A DNA stretch of 14,945 nt from Chitinophagaceae bacterium (GTDB lineage Bacteria; Bacteroidota; Bacteroidia; Chitinophagales; Chitinophagaceae), in NCBI GenBank assembly GCA_019454915.1, contig JACFNM010000071.1, forward strand, positions 1 to 14,945, written 5' to 3'. Positions 1-7,811 of this stretch are shown here, piece after piece (within the stretch, counting starts at the first letter, position 1; each line of letters opens with the position of its first letter). The notes under the pieces are model-generated. The model searched no databases, was not told where the DNA came from, and worked only from the letters and a program-made list of their open reading frames with translations. Both the position numbers and the translations under genes were made by a program.

Positions 1-44
1 ATTTACCCTGAGTTTTGCAGCAAAAAGCCGCGTTTAGTTTGGAC

Positions 45-1307
45 TCAAAACAACACGCCCAGCACCAGACAGATTAACGCAATTACCGGAGCGGGAATCT
101 TTGTAAAAGTGAGGAGTGAAGCCGTACCGACGATCACGCCGATATTCAAAAAACTGGTGGATACTTCTTCATCCACCTCAAAGAAAGAAATGTCCTTCAT
201 GAGATATAAAGCCGAGGCCGCCATGATACCCACTACGGCAGCATTTATTCCCTTTAAAGCCCGGTAAATGGCAGGATACTTTTTTAAATTGTTCCAGACA
301 GGGTAGAAAAATAGGACTAATAACGTACTTGGCAAAAAAATACCAATTGTACCAATCACACATCCAATTACTTGCATTCTTTTACCTTGCGATTTTAGCG
401 CTTCACCCCCTACAAAAGCTGAAAAGGAAAAGGTTGGTCCGGGGATGGCTTTAATCATTCCGGCGCCGGTAAGGAATTCGTTCTGGTCAATTCTAATGAC
501 ATTCTTATTTACAAGCTGTATCCGTTCGGTTGCAGGCCGAACCACATACTGTTCATACATCATCGGCATCAATACGTCTCCACCCCCGAAAACAATACTT
601 CCAAAACGATAAGTATTTTCAAAGAGATTGAAGGCTTTTCTGTTCTGCCAATCATTTTTCCTGGATAGTTCACTCAAAACGCCGGCGGTAATAAATACCA
701 GAAAAAAGATCACCAGGTTTCCCCACTTAATCGGACGTTTTTCTATAATGGTTCGCCTTGAGGACTTTTCAGAAAAGTTTGTGGTAAGTCCACCTAACAA
801 TATAACCGCCGGGAAAACAAACGGTGATTTAAAGAGAAGGTAAGTAGCAATCATGCTAAAAGCCATAATCATCCTGGCCACCGCATTTCCGGAAACCAAC
901 GTATAGGCTTTGAAGGCGGCAAACACTAAAAACCCGACGGCCATAGGTTTAATAAATGTAAACAGGTTATTTTGTAAATCTGACTTTCCGGCAAATTCAA
1001 GTGCAAAGGAGAGTGCGCTCATCAAAAGACTTGCGGGTAGTATCCACAACAACAGCGTGAGTATTGCCAGGGGAAGCCGCCCTCTTTTATAGCCGATGAG
1101 GGTAACAATTTGAGTAGAGGAAGCACCCGGCAGTAACTGGCAGAATGCATTGTACTCCAGCAGCTCCTGCTCCGTGATGTCTTTCCGTTTTGTAACGAAG
1201 GTCTTCATCATCATCCCAAAATGCCCCTGGGCTCCGCCAAACGCAGTAAGGCTAAATAAAGTGACTGCTTTCAGGAAAGACAACTGGCGCAAAACTCTCC
1301 GCTTCAT
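45..1307 (-). CDS. chrA: Chromate transporter ChrA, two-domain form
   Basis: The 420-residue membrane protein belongs to the CHR family, whose known members export chromate from the cytoplasm. It has the duplicated long-chain layout. The N-terminal half carries FGGAQGHFG (about residues 23-31) and PGASSTQ (60-66). The C-terminal half repeats the pattern as FGGGDVLMP (240-248) and PGPTFSF (289-295). Hydrophobic membrane segments fill most of the rest, for example about 80-100, 120-136, 147-172, 197-211 and 312-336, and the extreme C-terminus is also hydrophobic. The length fits full bidomain ChrA, and both ends lie inside the window. The ATG start is followed by a basic stretch (KRRVLRQ), as expected for a cytoplasmic N-terminus. 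It is divergent from the universal stress gene. No chrB-type regulator is nearby. Family assignment is firm; chromate as the real substrate is inferred. Confidence 0.93.
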   Translation of the reverse strand: MKRRVLRQLSFLKAVTLFSLTAFGGAQGHFGMMMKTFVTKRKDITEQELLEYNAFCQLLPGASSTQIVTLIGYKRGRLPLAILTLLLWILPASLLMSALSFALEFAGKSDLQNNLFTFIKPMAVGFLVFAAFKAYTLVSGNAVARMIMAFSMIATYLLFKSPFVFPAVILLGGLTTNFSEKSSRRTIIEKRPIKWGNLVIFFLVFITAGVLSELSRKNDWQNRKAFNLFENTYRFGSIVFGGGDVLMPMMYEQYVVRPATERIQLVNKNVIRIDQNEFLTGAGMIKAIPGPTFSFSAFVGGEALKSQGKRMQVIGCVIGTIGIFLPSTLLVLFFYPVWNNLKKYPAIYRALKGINAAVVGIMAASALYLMKDISFFEVDEEVSTSFLNIGVIVGTASLLTFTKIPAPVIALICLVLGVLF

Positions 1308-1567
1308 CGGTACTGGATTAATGAATTAAGCGGTTGTTTCCAGCTTCGGTTAAATACGCAGTTATTACATCGGGGCGGGCAGATGAGACACGTAGGGAAG
1401 AAGATACTATTCGGGACATTCGATATTTATGTAAAGATTTTATATGAAATTAATACCAATTCGTTTATTTTGGAATAAATCATGCCGGGTCAGGCATTAA
1501 ACTTAGCCCGGCAAACGTAATTTGCATCCTGCAATTTAATTAACTTCTTTAATCACCATAACAGCAG
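1308..1567. other. Divergent intergenic region between chrA and usp
   Basis: These 260 nt hold no credible gene and must carry the promoters of both flanking genes. Two dyads lie in the half nearer usp: GCCGGG (1484-1489) facing CCCGGC (1507-1512), and GCAAA (1511-1515) facing TTTGC (1521-1525) with a 5-nt centre. On the minus strand, 1519-1512 reads TACGTTTG, an exact match to the Bacteroidota -7 consensus TAnnTTTG. It sits about 205 nt before the chrA start and has no recognised -33 element. The plus strand at 1518-1524 reads TAATTTG, one base short of the same consensus. Confidence 0.5.
1512..1519 (-). promoter_or_regulatory. Possible -7 element for chrA (TACGTTTG)
   Basis: Read on the minus strand the octamer is TACGTTTG, matching the Bacteroidota sigma-ABfr -7 consensus TAnnTTTG. 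It lies inside the GCAAA-N5-TTTGC dyad at 1511-1525, so a regulator bound there would block it. Against it: no good -33 TTG at the usual spacing, and a leader of about 200 nt before chrA would be long. Confidence 0.25.
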
Positions 1568-2401
1568 ATGAAAACAATCATAGTCCCCACTGATTTTTCG
1601 CCGGTTTCGATTAATGCCCTGAATTACGCGGCAGATATGGCCCTGGCTGTAAATGCTTCCCTGATTCTTCTGCACGTATATCAAATGCCGGTATCTTCCA
1701 ATAATACAGATATTCCGTTGCCGATGATGGATTATCGGGAATTGGAAGAGATTCAGCAAAAAAGAATTGAGGAGTTCAAGACCCGTATGATTAACGAGAA
1801 ATCCGCAGCGCTAACCATTGCCACTCTGGTAAGAATGGGAAGCCTCGTTGACGAGCTGAAAACGCTATCTGCGGAAAAAAAACCTTTTGCTATTGTTATG
1901 GGTACAAAAGGCGCCGGCTTTGTTCAACGACTGTTGGTGGGCAGCTCTACCTTATCGGTGTTGAGGAATATTACTTTTCCGGTCTTAGTAGTACCTCCGG
2001 ATGCATCTTTCCGATCCATCCGCCATATTGGTTTTGCCTGTGATTTTCAAAAAATTCAAGAGACGACGCCGGTTTCGTTAATCAAAGAATGGGTGGCTAC
2101 GTTTCAGGCAGACCTGCGCGTGTTGAATGTGGACAGTAATAAAGCAAATGTGAGAGATACGGCGAAGCAGTCGGTTTTGTTATATACCCTGCTACAGGAT
2201 CTGCATCCTCAATACTCTTATATAGATAGTCCGGAGGTGGAAGCGGGCATCAGTTCGTTTGCCGAAGACAACCAGATAGATCTGTTGATAGTGATTCCCC
2301 GTAAGCATCGTTTATTGGAAACCCTGTTTCAGAAAAGCCACACGAAAGATTTGATCTTCCATTCGCGGATTCCTATCCTGTCTGTGCATGAGGAAGAATA
2401 G
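1568..2401 (+). CDS. Universal stress protein, tandem UspA domains
   Basis: The 277-residue cytoplasmic protein is two Usp domains in series. Domain 1 (about 1-143) opens with the typical strand and loop IIVPTDFSP containing Asp9. It ends with G112-xx-G115-x9-G125-S126, the family's ATP-binding G-2x-G-9x-G(S/T) motif, complete here. Domain 2 (about 152-275) keeps the fold pattern (LRVLNVDS, DLLIVIPRKH, IPILSVHEE), but the matching region reads IPRKHRLLETLFQKSHTKDL and has no glycines of that motif. The protein therefore probably binds nucleotide through domain 1 only. Members of the family help cells survive starvation, redox or membrane stress, usually through unknown partners. The start is the first ATG of the conserved N-terminus; no strong Shine-Dalgarno is visible. 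It converges on the lipoprotein gene with a 31-nt gap. Confidence 0.93.
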   Translation: MKTIIVPTDFSPVSINALNYAADMALAVNASLILLHVYQMPVSSNNTDIPLPMMDYRELEEIQQKRIEEFKTRMINEKSAALTIATLVRMGSLVDELKTLSAEKKPFAIVMGTKGAGFVQRLLVGSSTLSVLRNITFPVLVVPPDASFRSIRHIGFACDFQKIQETTPVSLIKEWVATFQADLRVLNVDSNKANVRDTAKQSVLLYTLLQDLHPQYSYIDSPEVEAGISSFAEDNQIDLLIVIPRKHRLLETLFQKSHTKDLIFHSRIPILSVHEEE

Positions 2402-2432
2402 GCGGCGGATATCCCTATAAACGGGCTACCGA

Positions 2433-3227
2433 TTAGTATTCCACACTATATTCGGCGGCTTCCGCACGATTCAGCATATCGTTGAACGTAGTTGAAAAAT
2501 TAACGGTTTTTTTATCCTCGGACAATACCGCCTGGTTGCCTTTAAAATTCTTTATTTTAGAAGGGGTTTCAACCACGGTTTTGAAATTCATATCTCCCAT
2601 CAATACCGACATTTGCTGAAGCATCTGCAGGGTTGAATCATTTTCCACCCTTTCATTAAACAAATTGGCATCTACCATCCTATTCGCTATTTTACCGGGA
2701 GAAGCCGTAAAGCGAAAAGCTTCGATTCCGGGCGCGAGGAAACTCTTTTCGCTGCCCGGATTAAACGGAATGATATCTTTTAGTTCGTCCTCATCGCTTG
2801 TTTCACGCGCCTTAGACATAATTACTTTATCAATAATTTGCGGATAAGATGATTTTATTTGGGGTAAATCGCTGAGCTGCTTAAACGGGAAATTGAGCGT
2901 AACAATCATTAAGCCTTCCTCTCCATCGCTTGAAATGTGTATGCTACCGTCTTTAAACAGCGCCTTTTCTTTTGCAGAAAGGGAGCTCACGGTATCTATA
3001 ACAGATTTAAAATAGTAGGTAGTATCTTTTTTTTCGTGTGCATCTAAACCCTCTAACTGATCCAGTTGTCCCATCTGTTTCATCATTTGAAACATTCTGC
3101 TCAGGTCTACTTTAACGCTGTAAAGCCCGCTCTCGTTCTTGTGGATTACGATCTTTTCTTCCGTATCGAGACAGGAACTGAATAAGAAGGCTGCCATTAA
3201 TAACAGAAAGCCGAAATGTTTTCTCAT
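2433..3227 (-). CDS. Putative lipoprotein of unknown function
   Basis: This 264-residue exported protein is not recognised by family. I chose the internal ATG at 3227 rather than one 11 codons upstream (3260). From 3227 the protein begins as a lipoprotein signal: MRKH, a hydrophobic run FGFLLLMAAFLF, then the lipobox FSSC with Cys19 as the lipidated residue. The residues after the cysteine (LDTEEK) are acidic, which in Bacteroidota can be part of a signal for surface display; that is only a possibility here. The mature part is mixed alpha/beta with a Met/Gln-rich stretch (MFQMMKQMGQ) early and no visible catalytic motif. The C-terminal segment (TVVETPSKIKNFKGN... then TVNFSTTF) loosely resembles the beta-rich LppM-type lipoprotein domain, a weak impression only. 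It is divergent from the radical SAM gene. Confidence 0.85.
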   Translation of the reverse strand: MRKHFGFLLLMAAFLFSSCLDTEEKIVIHKNESGLYSVKVDLSRMFQMMKQMGQLDQLEGLDAHEKKDTTYYFKSVIDTVSSLSAKEKALFKDGSIHISSDGEEGLMIVTLNFPFKQLSDLPQIKSSYPQIIDKVIMSKARETSDEDELKDIIPFNPGSEKSFLAPGIEAFRFTASPGKIANRMVDANLFNERVENDSTLQMLQQMSVLMGDMNFKTVVETPSKIKNFKGNQAVLSEDKKTVNFSTTFNDMLNRAEAAEYSVEY

Positions 3228-3344
3228 TACGCTATATTGAATTTGTAAAGTTAAGCTCATCTGCCCGATTCGGAGAGCTTAAGTATGTATTTAATTTATC
3301 GTATTTGCGATATACGGTAAATTAGGAGCGCCTCTGTTAGCCGG

Positions 3345-4415
3345 GTGAAATTTTGGACTTCGTTTTGTTTTACCTTTATGCCCGTGCCGGGAATTCATCT
3401 ATATGACACTTTCAACTTGTTATCCAAACTTAGTATTCGCCGCGGATGGAATGCTGCGAAGGTTCTGAGCAGCTATTATGTAAGCAGGTGGATAAAAAGG
3501 CCGGTGCAGTGGGGCTTTCCCATATCGGTATCCATAGAACCCACCACGTCCTGTAACCTTCGCTGCCCTGAATGCCCCAGCGGGTTAAGAAGTTTTAGCC
3601 GGCCCAAAGGGATGCTCAAAAAAGACTTCTTTGCTCAAACCATAGATGAAATTTATAAGGATTTACTCTACCTGATTTTCTACTTTCAGGGGGAGCCCTA
3701 TCTGAATCCGAACTTTCTGGAAATGGTAGAGTATGCGTCGTCGAAAAAAATTTATACCGCCACTTCAACTAACGGTCATTTTCTGAATGATGCGAATGCG
3801 CGGCGAACAATTGAAAGCGGTTTAGACCGATTGATTATTTCTATAGACGGCACCACCCAGGAGGTTTATCAACAATACCGGAGGGGCGGGCACCTGGACA
3901 AAGTCATCGAAGGAGCCAGAAATATTGTAAAGTGGAAGAGGCAGCTAAAGAGCAGAACTCCCTTTGTTATTTTTCAATTTCTGGTGGTGAAACCCAATGA
4001 ACATCAGATAGGGGATGTGAAGGCCTTAGCCAAAGAAATCGGTGTGGATGATGTGTGGTACAAAACAGCGCAGGTTTATGATTACAAAACCGATCCCAAT
4101 CAACTCATTCCTACCCTGGAAAAATTCAGTCGTTATAAGAAAACCGACAACGGAGAATATCGTCAGAAGAACAAATTACATAATCATTGCTGGAAATTAT
4201 GGCATGCGAATGTGATTACCTGGGACGGACAGGTAGTTCCCTGTTGTTTTGATAAAGATGCCAAGCACCGTTTGGGCGATCTCAAAACACAATCTTTCAA
4301 AGATATCTGGAAGAATAAGAAGTATAAACAGTTTCGCAGGCAATTGATGAAAGGCAGAAAAAACATTGATATTTGTGCCAATTGCAGTGAAGGAACGAGG
4401 GTTTGGGGCAAGTGA
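3345..4415 (+). CDS. Radical SAM protein with SPASM-like C-terminal domain
   Basis: The 356-residue enzyme has the radical SAM signature C70-x3-C74-x2-C77 (TTSCNLRCPEC), which holds the 4Fe-4S cluster that cleaves S-adenosylmethionine. QGEP (116-119) matches the SAM-contacting GGEP strand, and SIDGT (166-170) is also typical. The C-terminal part starts like a SPASM domain, C282-x12-G295-x4-C300, continues with C301, and ends with C344-x2-C347. This gives five cysteines where a full SPASM has seven. SPASM members modify peptides, proteins or small molecules; the substrate here is unknown and no precursor peptide gene was seen nearby. The start is GTG at 3345, with AGGAG about 16 nt upstream; ATG at 3378 would drop 11 residues. 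An 80-nt gap separates it from the YciO-like gene on the same strand. Confidence 0.88.
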   Translation: MKFWTSFCFTFMPVPGIHLYDTFNLLSKLSIRRGWNAAKVLSSYYVSRWIKRPVQWGFPISVSIEPTTSCNLRCPECPSGLRSFSRPKGMLKKDFFAQTIDEIYKDLLYLIFYFQGEPYLNPNFLEMVEYASSKKIYTATSTNGHFLNDANARRTIESGLDRLIISIDGTTQEVYQQYRRGGHLDKVIEGARNIVKWKRQLKSRTPFVIFQFLVVKPNEHQIGDVKALAKEIGVDDVWYKTAQVYDYKTDPNQLIPTLEKFSRYKKTDNGEYRQKNKLHNHCWKLWHANVITWDGQVVPCCFDKDAKHRLGDLKTQSFKDIWKNKKYKQFRRQLMKGRKNIDICANCSEGTRVWGK

Positions 4416-4495
4416 GTAGTATCGGTTGTTTTCGTTGCGTACCTTCAATGTAGTGGTGCATTATTATTCTTGCTATTGATTCAGAATCCTTTGGT

Positions 4496-5110
4496 ATGCT
4501 CATACACGTTCATCCTGTTGATCCGCAGCCGCGGCAGATTAAAACCATTGTTGAGTGTTTACAAAACGGGGGTATCATTATCTATCCCACCGATACGATA
4601 TATGGTCTGGGCTGTGATATCTACCGGCATAAAGCCATAGAACGCATCGCGCGGATAAAACAAATCGATCCTGCTAAAGCCAATTTCTCGTTTATCTGCC
4701 ATGACCTGAGTAATCTGAGTGAGTATACGAGGAGCATAGACACCCCGCTATACCGGATTTTAAAAACCTACCTGCCAGGCCCCTATACTTTCATACTACC
4801 ATCCAGCAAAGAGGTTCCTAAGATTTTGAAGAGTAAAAAAAACACGGTGGGAATCCGGGTACCCGATAATAAAGTTGCCGGGATGATAGTTGAAGAACTG
4901 GGTCATCCGATTTTAAGCACGACGCTTCCGGGTGAGATGGTGGAGGAATATACCGATCCGGAGATCATAGAAGATAAATTCGGAAAGATAGTGGATATCG
5001 TAGTGGATGGAGGAATCGGCGGACTGATTCCTTCAACGGTGATTGATTGCACTACCGACAACCCTGTAGTTATCAGAAAGGGTTTGGGAGAATGGCCGGA
5101 GGAAACCTAA
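4496..5110 (+). CDS. yciO: Sua5/YciO/YrdC family protein, YciO-like
   Basis: The 204-residue protein has the full YrdC-like domain: YPTDTIYGLGC (30-40), PGPYTFIL (94-101), VGIRVPD (118-124), a short STTLPGE segment (141-147) and PSTVID (179-184). Members such as TsaC/Sua5 make threonylcarbamoyl-AMP from threonine, bicarbonate and ATP for the t6A37 modification of ANN-reading tRNAs. The details fit the YciO branch better: an N-terminus with HPVDPQPRQI, RIARIKQ in place of the usual TsaC KxR motif, and STTLPGE where TsaC has a SAN-type motif. There is no Sua5-type C-terminal domain. It may supply the cell's t6A activity or be an accessory paralogue; a second TsaC gene elsewhere would decide. 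It converges on the next gene with a 20-nt gap. Confidence 0.9.
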   Translation: MLIHVHPVDPQPRQIKTIVECLQNGGIIIYPTDTIYGLGCDIYRHKAIERIARIKQIDPAKANFSFICHDLSNLSEYTRSIDTPLYRILKTYLPGPYTFILPSSKEVPKILKSKKNTVGIRVPDNKVAGMIVEELGHPILSTTLPGEMVEEYTDPEIIEDKFGKIVDIVVDGGIGGLIPSTVIDCTTDNPVVIRKGLGEWPEET

Positions 5111-5124
5111 ATGGATGAAGGTTT
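5103..5124. terminator. Weak AT-rich hairpin between convergent genes
   Basis: AAACCT (5103-5108) can pair with AGGTTT (5119-5124) around a 10-nt loop. It sits exactly where the YciO-like gene and the 182-residue gene meet tail to tail. The stem is short and no long T-run follows on either strand, so it is at best a weak bidirectional terminator. Confidence 0.22.
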
Positions 5125-5130
5125 ATATTG

Positions 5131-5679
5131 TCAGTCCCGGTCTGCCTTTTCTCCTACAAACCAATGCTCTTTGTCTTTGAACAGTACATTAAACGTAGTA
5201 AGACTTCCATAAATACGGGTAATGTATTGCTGGAGATTTACCTTATCCTCATCGGTAAGTTTTTTGTGTGCATTGATCTGTTGTTCTAATACCCGGAGTC
5301 TGTCGCGTAACATGACGATTTTATGAAAGAAAATATCAATAGGTATTTCTTTCGGTTTGAGGGAACTGTCTCCCGGCTTTAGGATCAATGTACCGGCGGT
5401 CCATTTATCACCCAGAGGTACTTTTTCGGGAACGTCTGCCCAAAGTCTCAGAATCTTGAGCAGTGATTTTTCAACTTCGGATACGGTTTCAATTTCCGCT
5501 GTCACGTTTTCGGGAATGATTTCGTCGAGTTGGGGATCTGTCTTATCAATCTCCTTAACTCCGTGGTGGATAAAAGAAATCAGGTAGGTGGCATATTTAA
5601 CGCCTATAATCACGCCTGGCCCATATTGTGTATGTTGCAGCCGCGTTCCAATCCCGGAAGTAAGTTGTTCTTGTTCCAT
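5131..5679 (-). CDS. Conserved hypothetical protein, Tudor/SH3-like N-terminus
   Basis: The 182-residue protein has no signal peptide or membrane segment and is probably cytoplasmic. I do not recognise the family. Residues about 9-45 (GIGTRLQHTQYGPGVIIGVKYATYLISFIHHG) read as a small beta-barrel. The pattern G-x-R-x3-T-x-Y-G-x-G-x-I-x-G resembles the Tudor-like module at the C-terminus of UvrD/PcrA helicases and CarD-like proteins, which contact RNA polymerase or nucleic acid; this is only a pattern resemblance. The rest (about 65-170) is mostly helical and charged, with a possible coiled coil near 118-165 (MLRDRLRVLEQQINAHKK). The start ATG follows a purine-poor leader. It stands alone on the minus strand, convergent with the YciO-like gene and 211 nt downstream of the mscS stop. 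Confidence 0.82.
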   Translation of the reverse strand: MEQEQLTSGIGTRLQHTQYGPGVIIGVKYATYLISFIHHGVKEIDKTDPQLDEIIPENVTAEIETVSEVEKSLLKILRLWADVPEKVPLGDKWTAGTLILKPGDSSLKPKEIPIDIFFHKIVMLRDRLRVLEQQINAHKKLTDEDKVNLQQYITRIYGSLTTFNVLFKDKEHWFVGEKADRD

Positions 5680-5709
5680 CGTATAAAATGATTATTGGTA
5701 TGGGCGTTA

Positions 5710-5799
5710 AGATAGGTTCTTTGCCGCAAATATTGCTATTTTTAACTCTGAAAATCAGATAGCCGTTCTTTGTTGTACAGCAGTTTACCGCAAATTTTG
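5710..5799. repeat. Imperfect direct repeat in the 5680-5890 intergenic gap
   Basis: Three blocks occur twice in the same order. Copy 1 spans 5710-5735: AGATAG, GTTCTTTG and CCGCAAATATTG run on without gaps. Copy 2 spans 5757-5799: AGATAG, 2 extra bases, GTTCTTTG, 15 extra bases (5773-5787), then CCGCAAATTTTG. Copy 1 also contains the dyad TTTGC-C-GCAAA (5720-5730). The repeats lie 30-120 nt upstream of the 182-residue gene's start. The remainder of this 211-nt gap shows no gene and no clear terminator for mscS. Confidence 0.5.
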
Positions 5800-5890
5800 G
5801 ATTTAAAGCCTGTGTTGATTATTCAGACGAGTTTATATTTCTATACAAGGTTGGAGGTTGCGAATGAAGCTGACCTCGGTAACAACATCA

Positions 5891-6967
5891 TCATTTCAGC
5901 CTGTTGACATATGCAGCCAGTTGAACAGACAAACTTTCCATCAGCCGGATAATTGACAGATTAATGGTTTGTTTGAGCGCATTAAATTCCTCGACAGGAA
6001 TAGGAGCGGTGTAGTAATCTATTTGTATGATATAGCATTGCTGCGCAATCTCGTTTAGGAAAATATTTCTGTTTTCTATTATTGGGTTTTGCAAGATGGT
6101 TTGAATGCCCTCCAGCAATTGTTCTATTTGAATTGCAGAGGTGTAGGGATCCAATTCCAGTTTTGTTTCGGCCTTGCGCTGCGTTCTCATACTGAGGTTG
6201 TCAACGATGCTATCCACCATTTGCTTGTTGGGTACACTCACATAGGTCTTTTCGGTGGTTCGTAAACGGGTGCTCCGGAAGCCAATCCGCTCTACGGTAC
6301 CGGTGATGTTATGCACCTTCAGCACATCCCCTATTATAAAGGGTTTATCGAAGAAGATTATGAAAGAGGCAATAATATTTTCCAGGCTTTCTCTTGCCGA
6401 CAAAGCCAAAGCAACGCCTACAATACCCAATCCGGTTAACAGGTCCATGATTTGGTAGTGGAATGCGAATTTGATAATAGTGAGGACTCCGGCGATACTC
6501 ACAATGGCTTTAAGAAAATCCTTAAGAAAAACGATGAGTTGATTTTCTCCCTGTTCGCCGGTGCTATTATGTTTGGAAACAACGAAGGCCAGGTAGTCAA
6601 TGATTCGGAGTAGCAGCCAGAAGAAAGAAATGATCAGTAAGCTGATGGCTATCCGGTCGGCAATAATTTTCGTATCAGTTTTATAAAAATGATAATATAA
6701 TATGTCTGGAAAGGTGAGGTAGGAAAGAGAAACAATAGCCGTAAGGACAATGATAAAATATTCCAGCGGGGCAAGAATAAGCTTAATAAATGCTTCGCGA
6801 TCAATGTTTCTGCCCATTTTCTGCAGAAGATATATAATAGCCACAGCCATGGGGCGGCTGAAATACTTTTTCAGAAGATAGATAGCCAGGATGATCAACC
6901 CTACCGTGGCGTAGTCGCCAATCGTATTATCCAATACTACCCGGTTCAGCAAATCATTCATATACAT
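5891..6967 (-). CDS. MscS-type mechanosensitive ion channel
   Basis: The 358-residue inner-membrane protein opens under membrane tension to release solutes on hypo-osmotic shock. Four or so hydrophobic segments lie at about 17-33, 66-84, 104-131 and 152-168. The pore helix follows at about 177-200 (LTGLGIVGVALALSARES), with the Gly/Ala packing typical of MscS TM3. The beta domain comes next: DKPFIIGD (207-214), ITGTVERIGFRSTRLRT (221-237) and VSVPNKQMVDSIVDNLS (243-259). A cytoplasmic alpha/beta domain runs to the C-terminus. It has about one more N-terminal helix pair than E. coli MscS (286 residues). Its start overlaps the end of the upstream propeller-like gene by 14 nt, so translation is probably coupled; a second ATG two codons in (6961) also lies in the overlap. 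Confidence 0.93.
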   Translation of the reverse strand: MYMNDLLNRVVLDNTIGDYATVGLIILAIYLLKKYFSRPMAVAIIYLLQKMGRNIDREAFIKLILAPLEYFIIVLTAIVSLSYLTFPDILYYHFYKTDTKIIADRIAISLLIISFFWLLLRIIDYLAFVVSKHNSTGEQGENQLIVFLKDFLKAIVSIAGVLTIIKFAFHYQIMDLLTGLGIVGVALALSARESLENIIASFIIFFDKPFIIGDVLKVHNITGTVERIGFRSTRLRTTEKTYVSVPNKQMVDSIVDNLSMRTQRKAETKLELDPYTSAIQIEQLLEGIQTILQNPIIENRNIFLNEIAQQCYIIQIDYYTAPIPVEEFNALKQTINLSIIRLMESLSVQLAAYVNRLK

Positions 6968-7811
6968 CTTTTGTTTTGAAATGGTAGAATACTATGCCGT
7001 CCGCGTTTAAAGTGAATATTCCTTTGCGTACGACGAAAATTTTTTCAGTATTAGTCATAGAGGGTGGCAATGGCTGTTCATTTAGGTTTAGGGTACCGGG
7101 CGTGTATAGGATGAGATTACCATTGCGGCGCCCGGTAACTGTTTTGTCTGTAATCTGAAAATCCGTCAGTCCTTTCAGTGCCAGTTCATTCTTTAGTGTT
7201 CCGTAATAGTCGAAGATGTATAAGCCGTTGGAACGATCGTATAAATAAACAAAACCGTCCCTGTCAATGATTTTTTCGGGATCGGGTAAAACATTTAATA
7301 CCTGCCTCAGGTCGGGGGTTTCGCTCAATACCCGCCCGTTATCATCAATTTTTTTGAGTTTGGCAGACTGTTCATCGAACACCCAGATTTTGTTATCATT
7401 AGCAAACCCGATCGCCCTGGATTGAAAGATACCGGATTGCCGCAGGTCAATTTTGTTGATCCGGTTTAAAAAACGATCGAGGGTTACAATGGCTCCGAAA
7501 TCTCTGTAATGGATTAATATCTTCAGGGGGTTAGTTGCATCAATGTCATAAACGGGACCGTATCGCCGGATATCATTAAATACATTTAATGAATCGCCAT
7601 GACTGTTATATTTAATCAGAAGCCCTCCGCGGGTAAGCACATAAAGATTGCCCAGGTTATCCAGTGTAAATAATTTCACATTACCCCGGTACACAAATGA
7701 TGAATCGGAAAACTCCAACCCTGACTGGTTTGAAGCGACGATTTCCCGCTGGGCATTGAGAAGCAGGAATCCGTGAGTCAACAATATGACTAAAACGAGC
7801 CTGCGCATCAT
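6954..7811 (-). CDS. Exported beta-propeller-like protein of unknown function
   Basis: The 285-residue protein starts with a signal peptide: MMRR, a hydrophobic stretch LVLVILLTHGFLLLN, then a likely cleavage near NAQ/R at about 20-22. There is no lipobox cysteine, so it is probably periplasmic. The mature part is a series of short beta strands with repeated aromatic/Asp-Gly patterns of propeller blades: FTLDNLGNLYVLTRGG, IGFANDNKIWVFDEQSAKLKKIDDNG, and IDRDGFVYLYDRSNGLYIFDYYG. No catalytic motif is visible and I cannot name the family. The start overlaps the lpxH stop as ATGA (4 nt); the second ATG (7808) would give a TGATG junction. Its own end overlaps mscS by 14 nt. It is therefore the middle gene of a three-gene coupled unit and may act with the channel or in the envelope. 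Confidence 0.85.
   Translation of the reverse strand: MMRRLVLVILLTHGFLLLNAQREIVASNQSGLEFSDSSFVYRGNVKLFTLDNLGNLYVLTRGGLLIKYNSHGDSLNVFNDIRRYGPVYDIDATNPLKILIHYRDFGAIVTLDRFLNRINKIDLRQSGIFQSRAIGFANDNKIWVFDEQSAKLKKIDDNGRVLSETPDLRQVLNVLPDPEKIIDRDGFVYLYDRSNGLYIFDYYGTLKNELALKGLTDFQITDKTVTGRRNGNLILYTPGTLNLNEQPLPPSMTNTEKIFVVRKGIFTLNADGIVFYHFKTKDVYE

Noticed and set aside
1..44. Imperfect stem GCAGC-A5-GCCGC after the chrA stop
   Set aside because: A mismatch in a five-base stem and no T-run make it unconvincing as a terminator.
3288..3325. CGTAT/ATACG inverted repeat between the lipoprotein and radical SAM genes
   Set aside because: The five-base arms in an AT-rich region are likely chance, and no -7 consensus lies beside them.
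3345..5110. A possible RiPP or tRNA-modification cluster formed by the radical SAM and YciO-like genes
   Set aside because: No precursor peptide, transporter or protease is nearby, and the two families have no established link. Adjacency alone is not enough.
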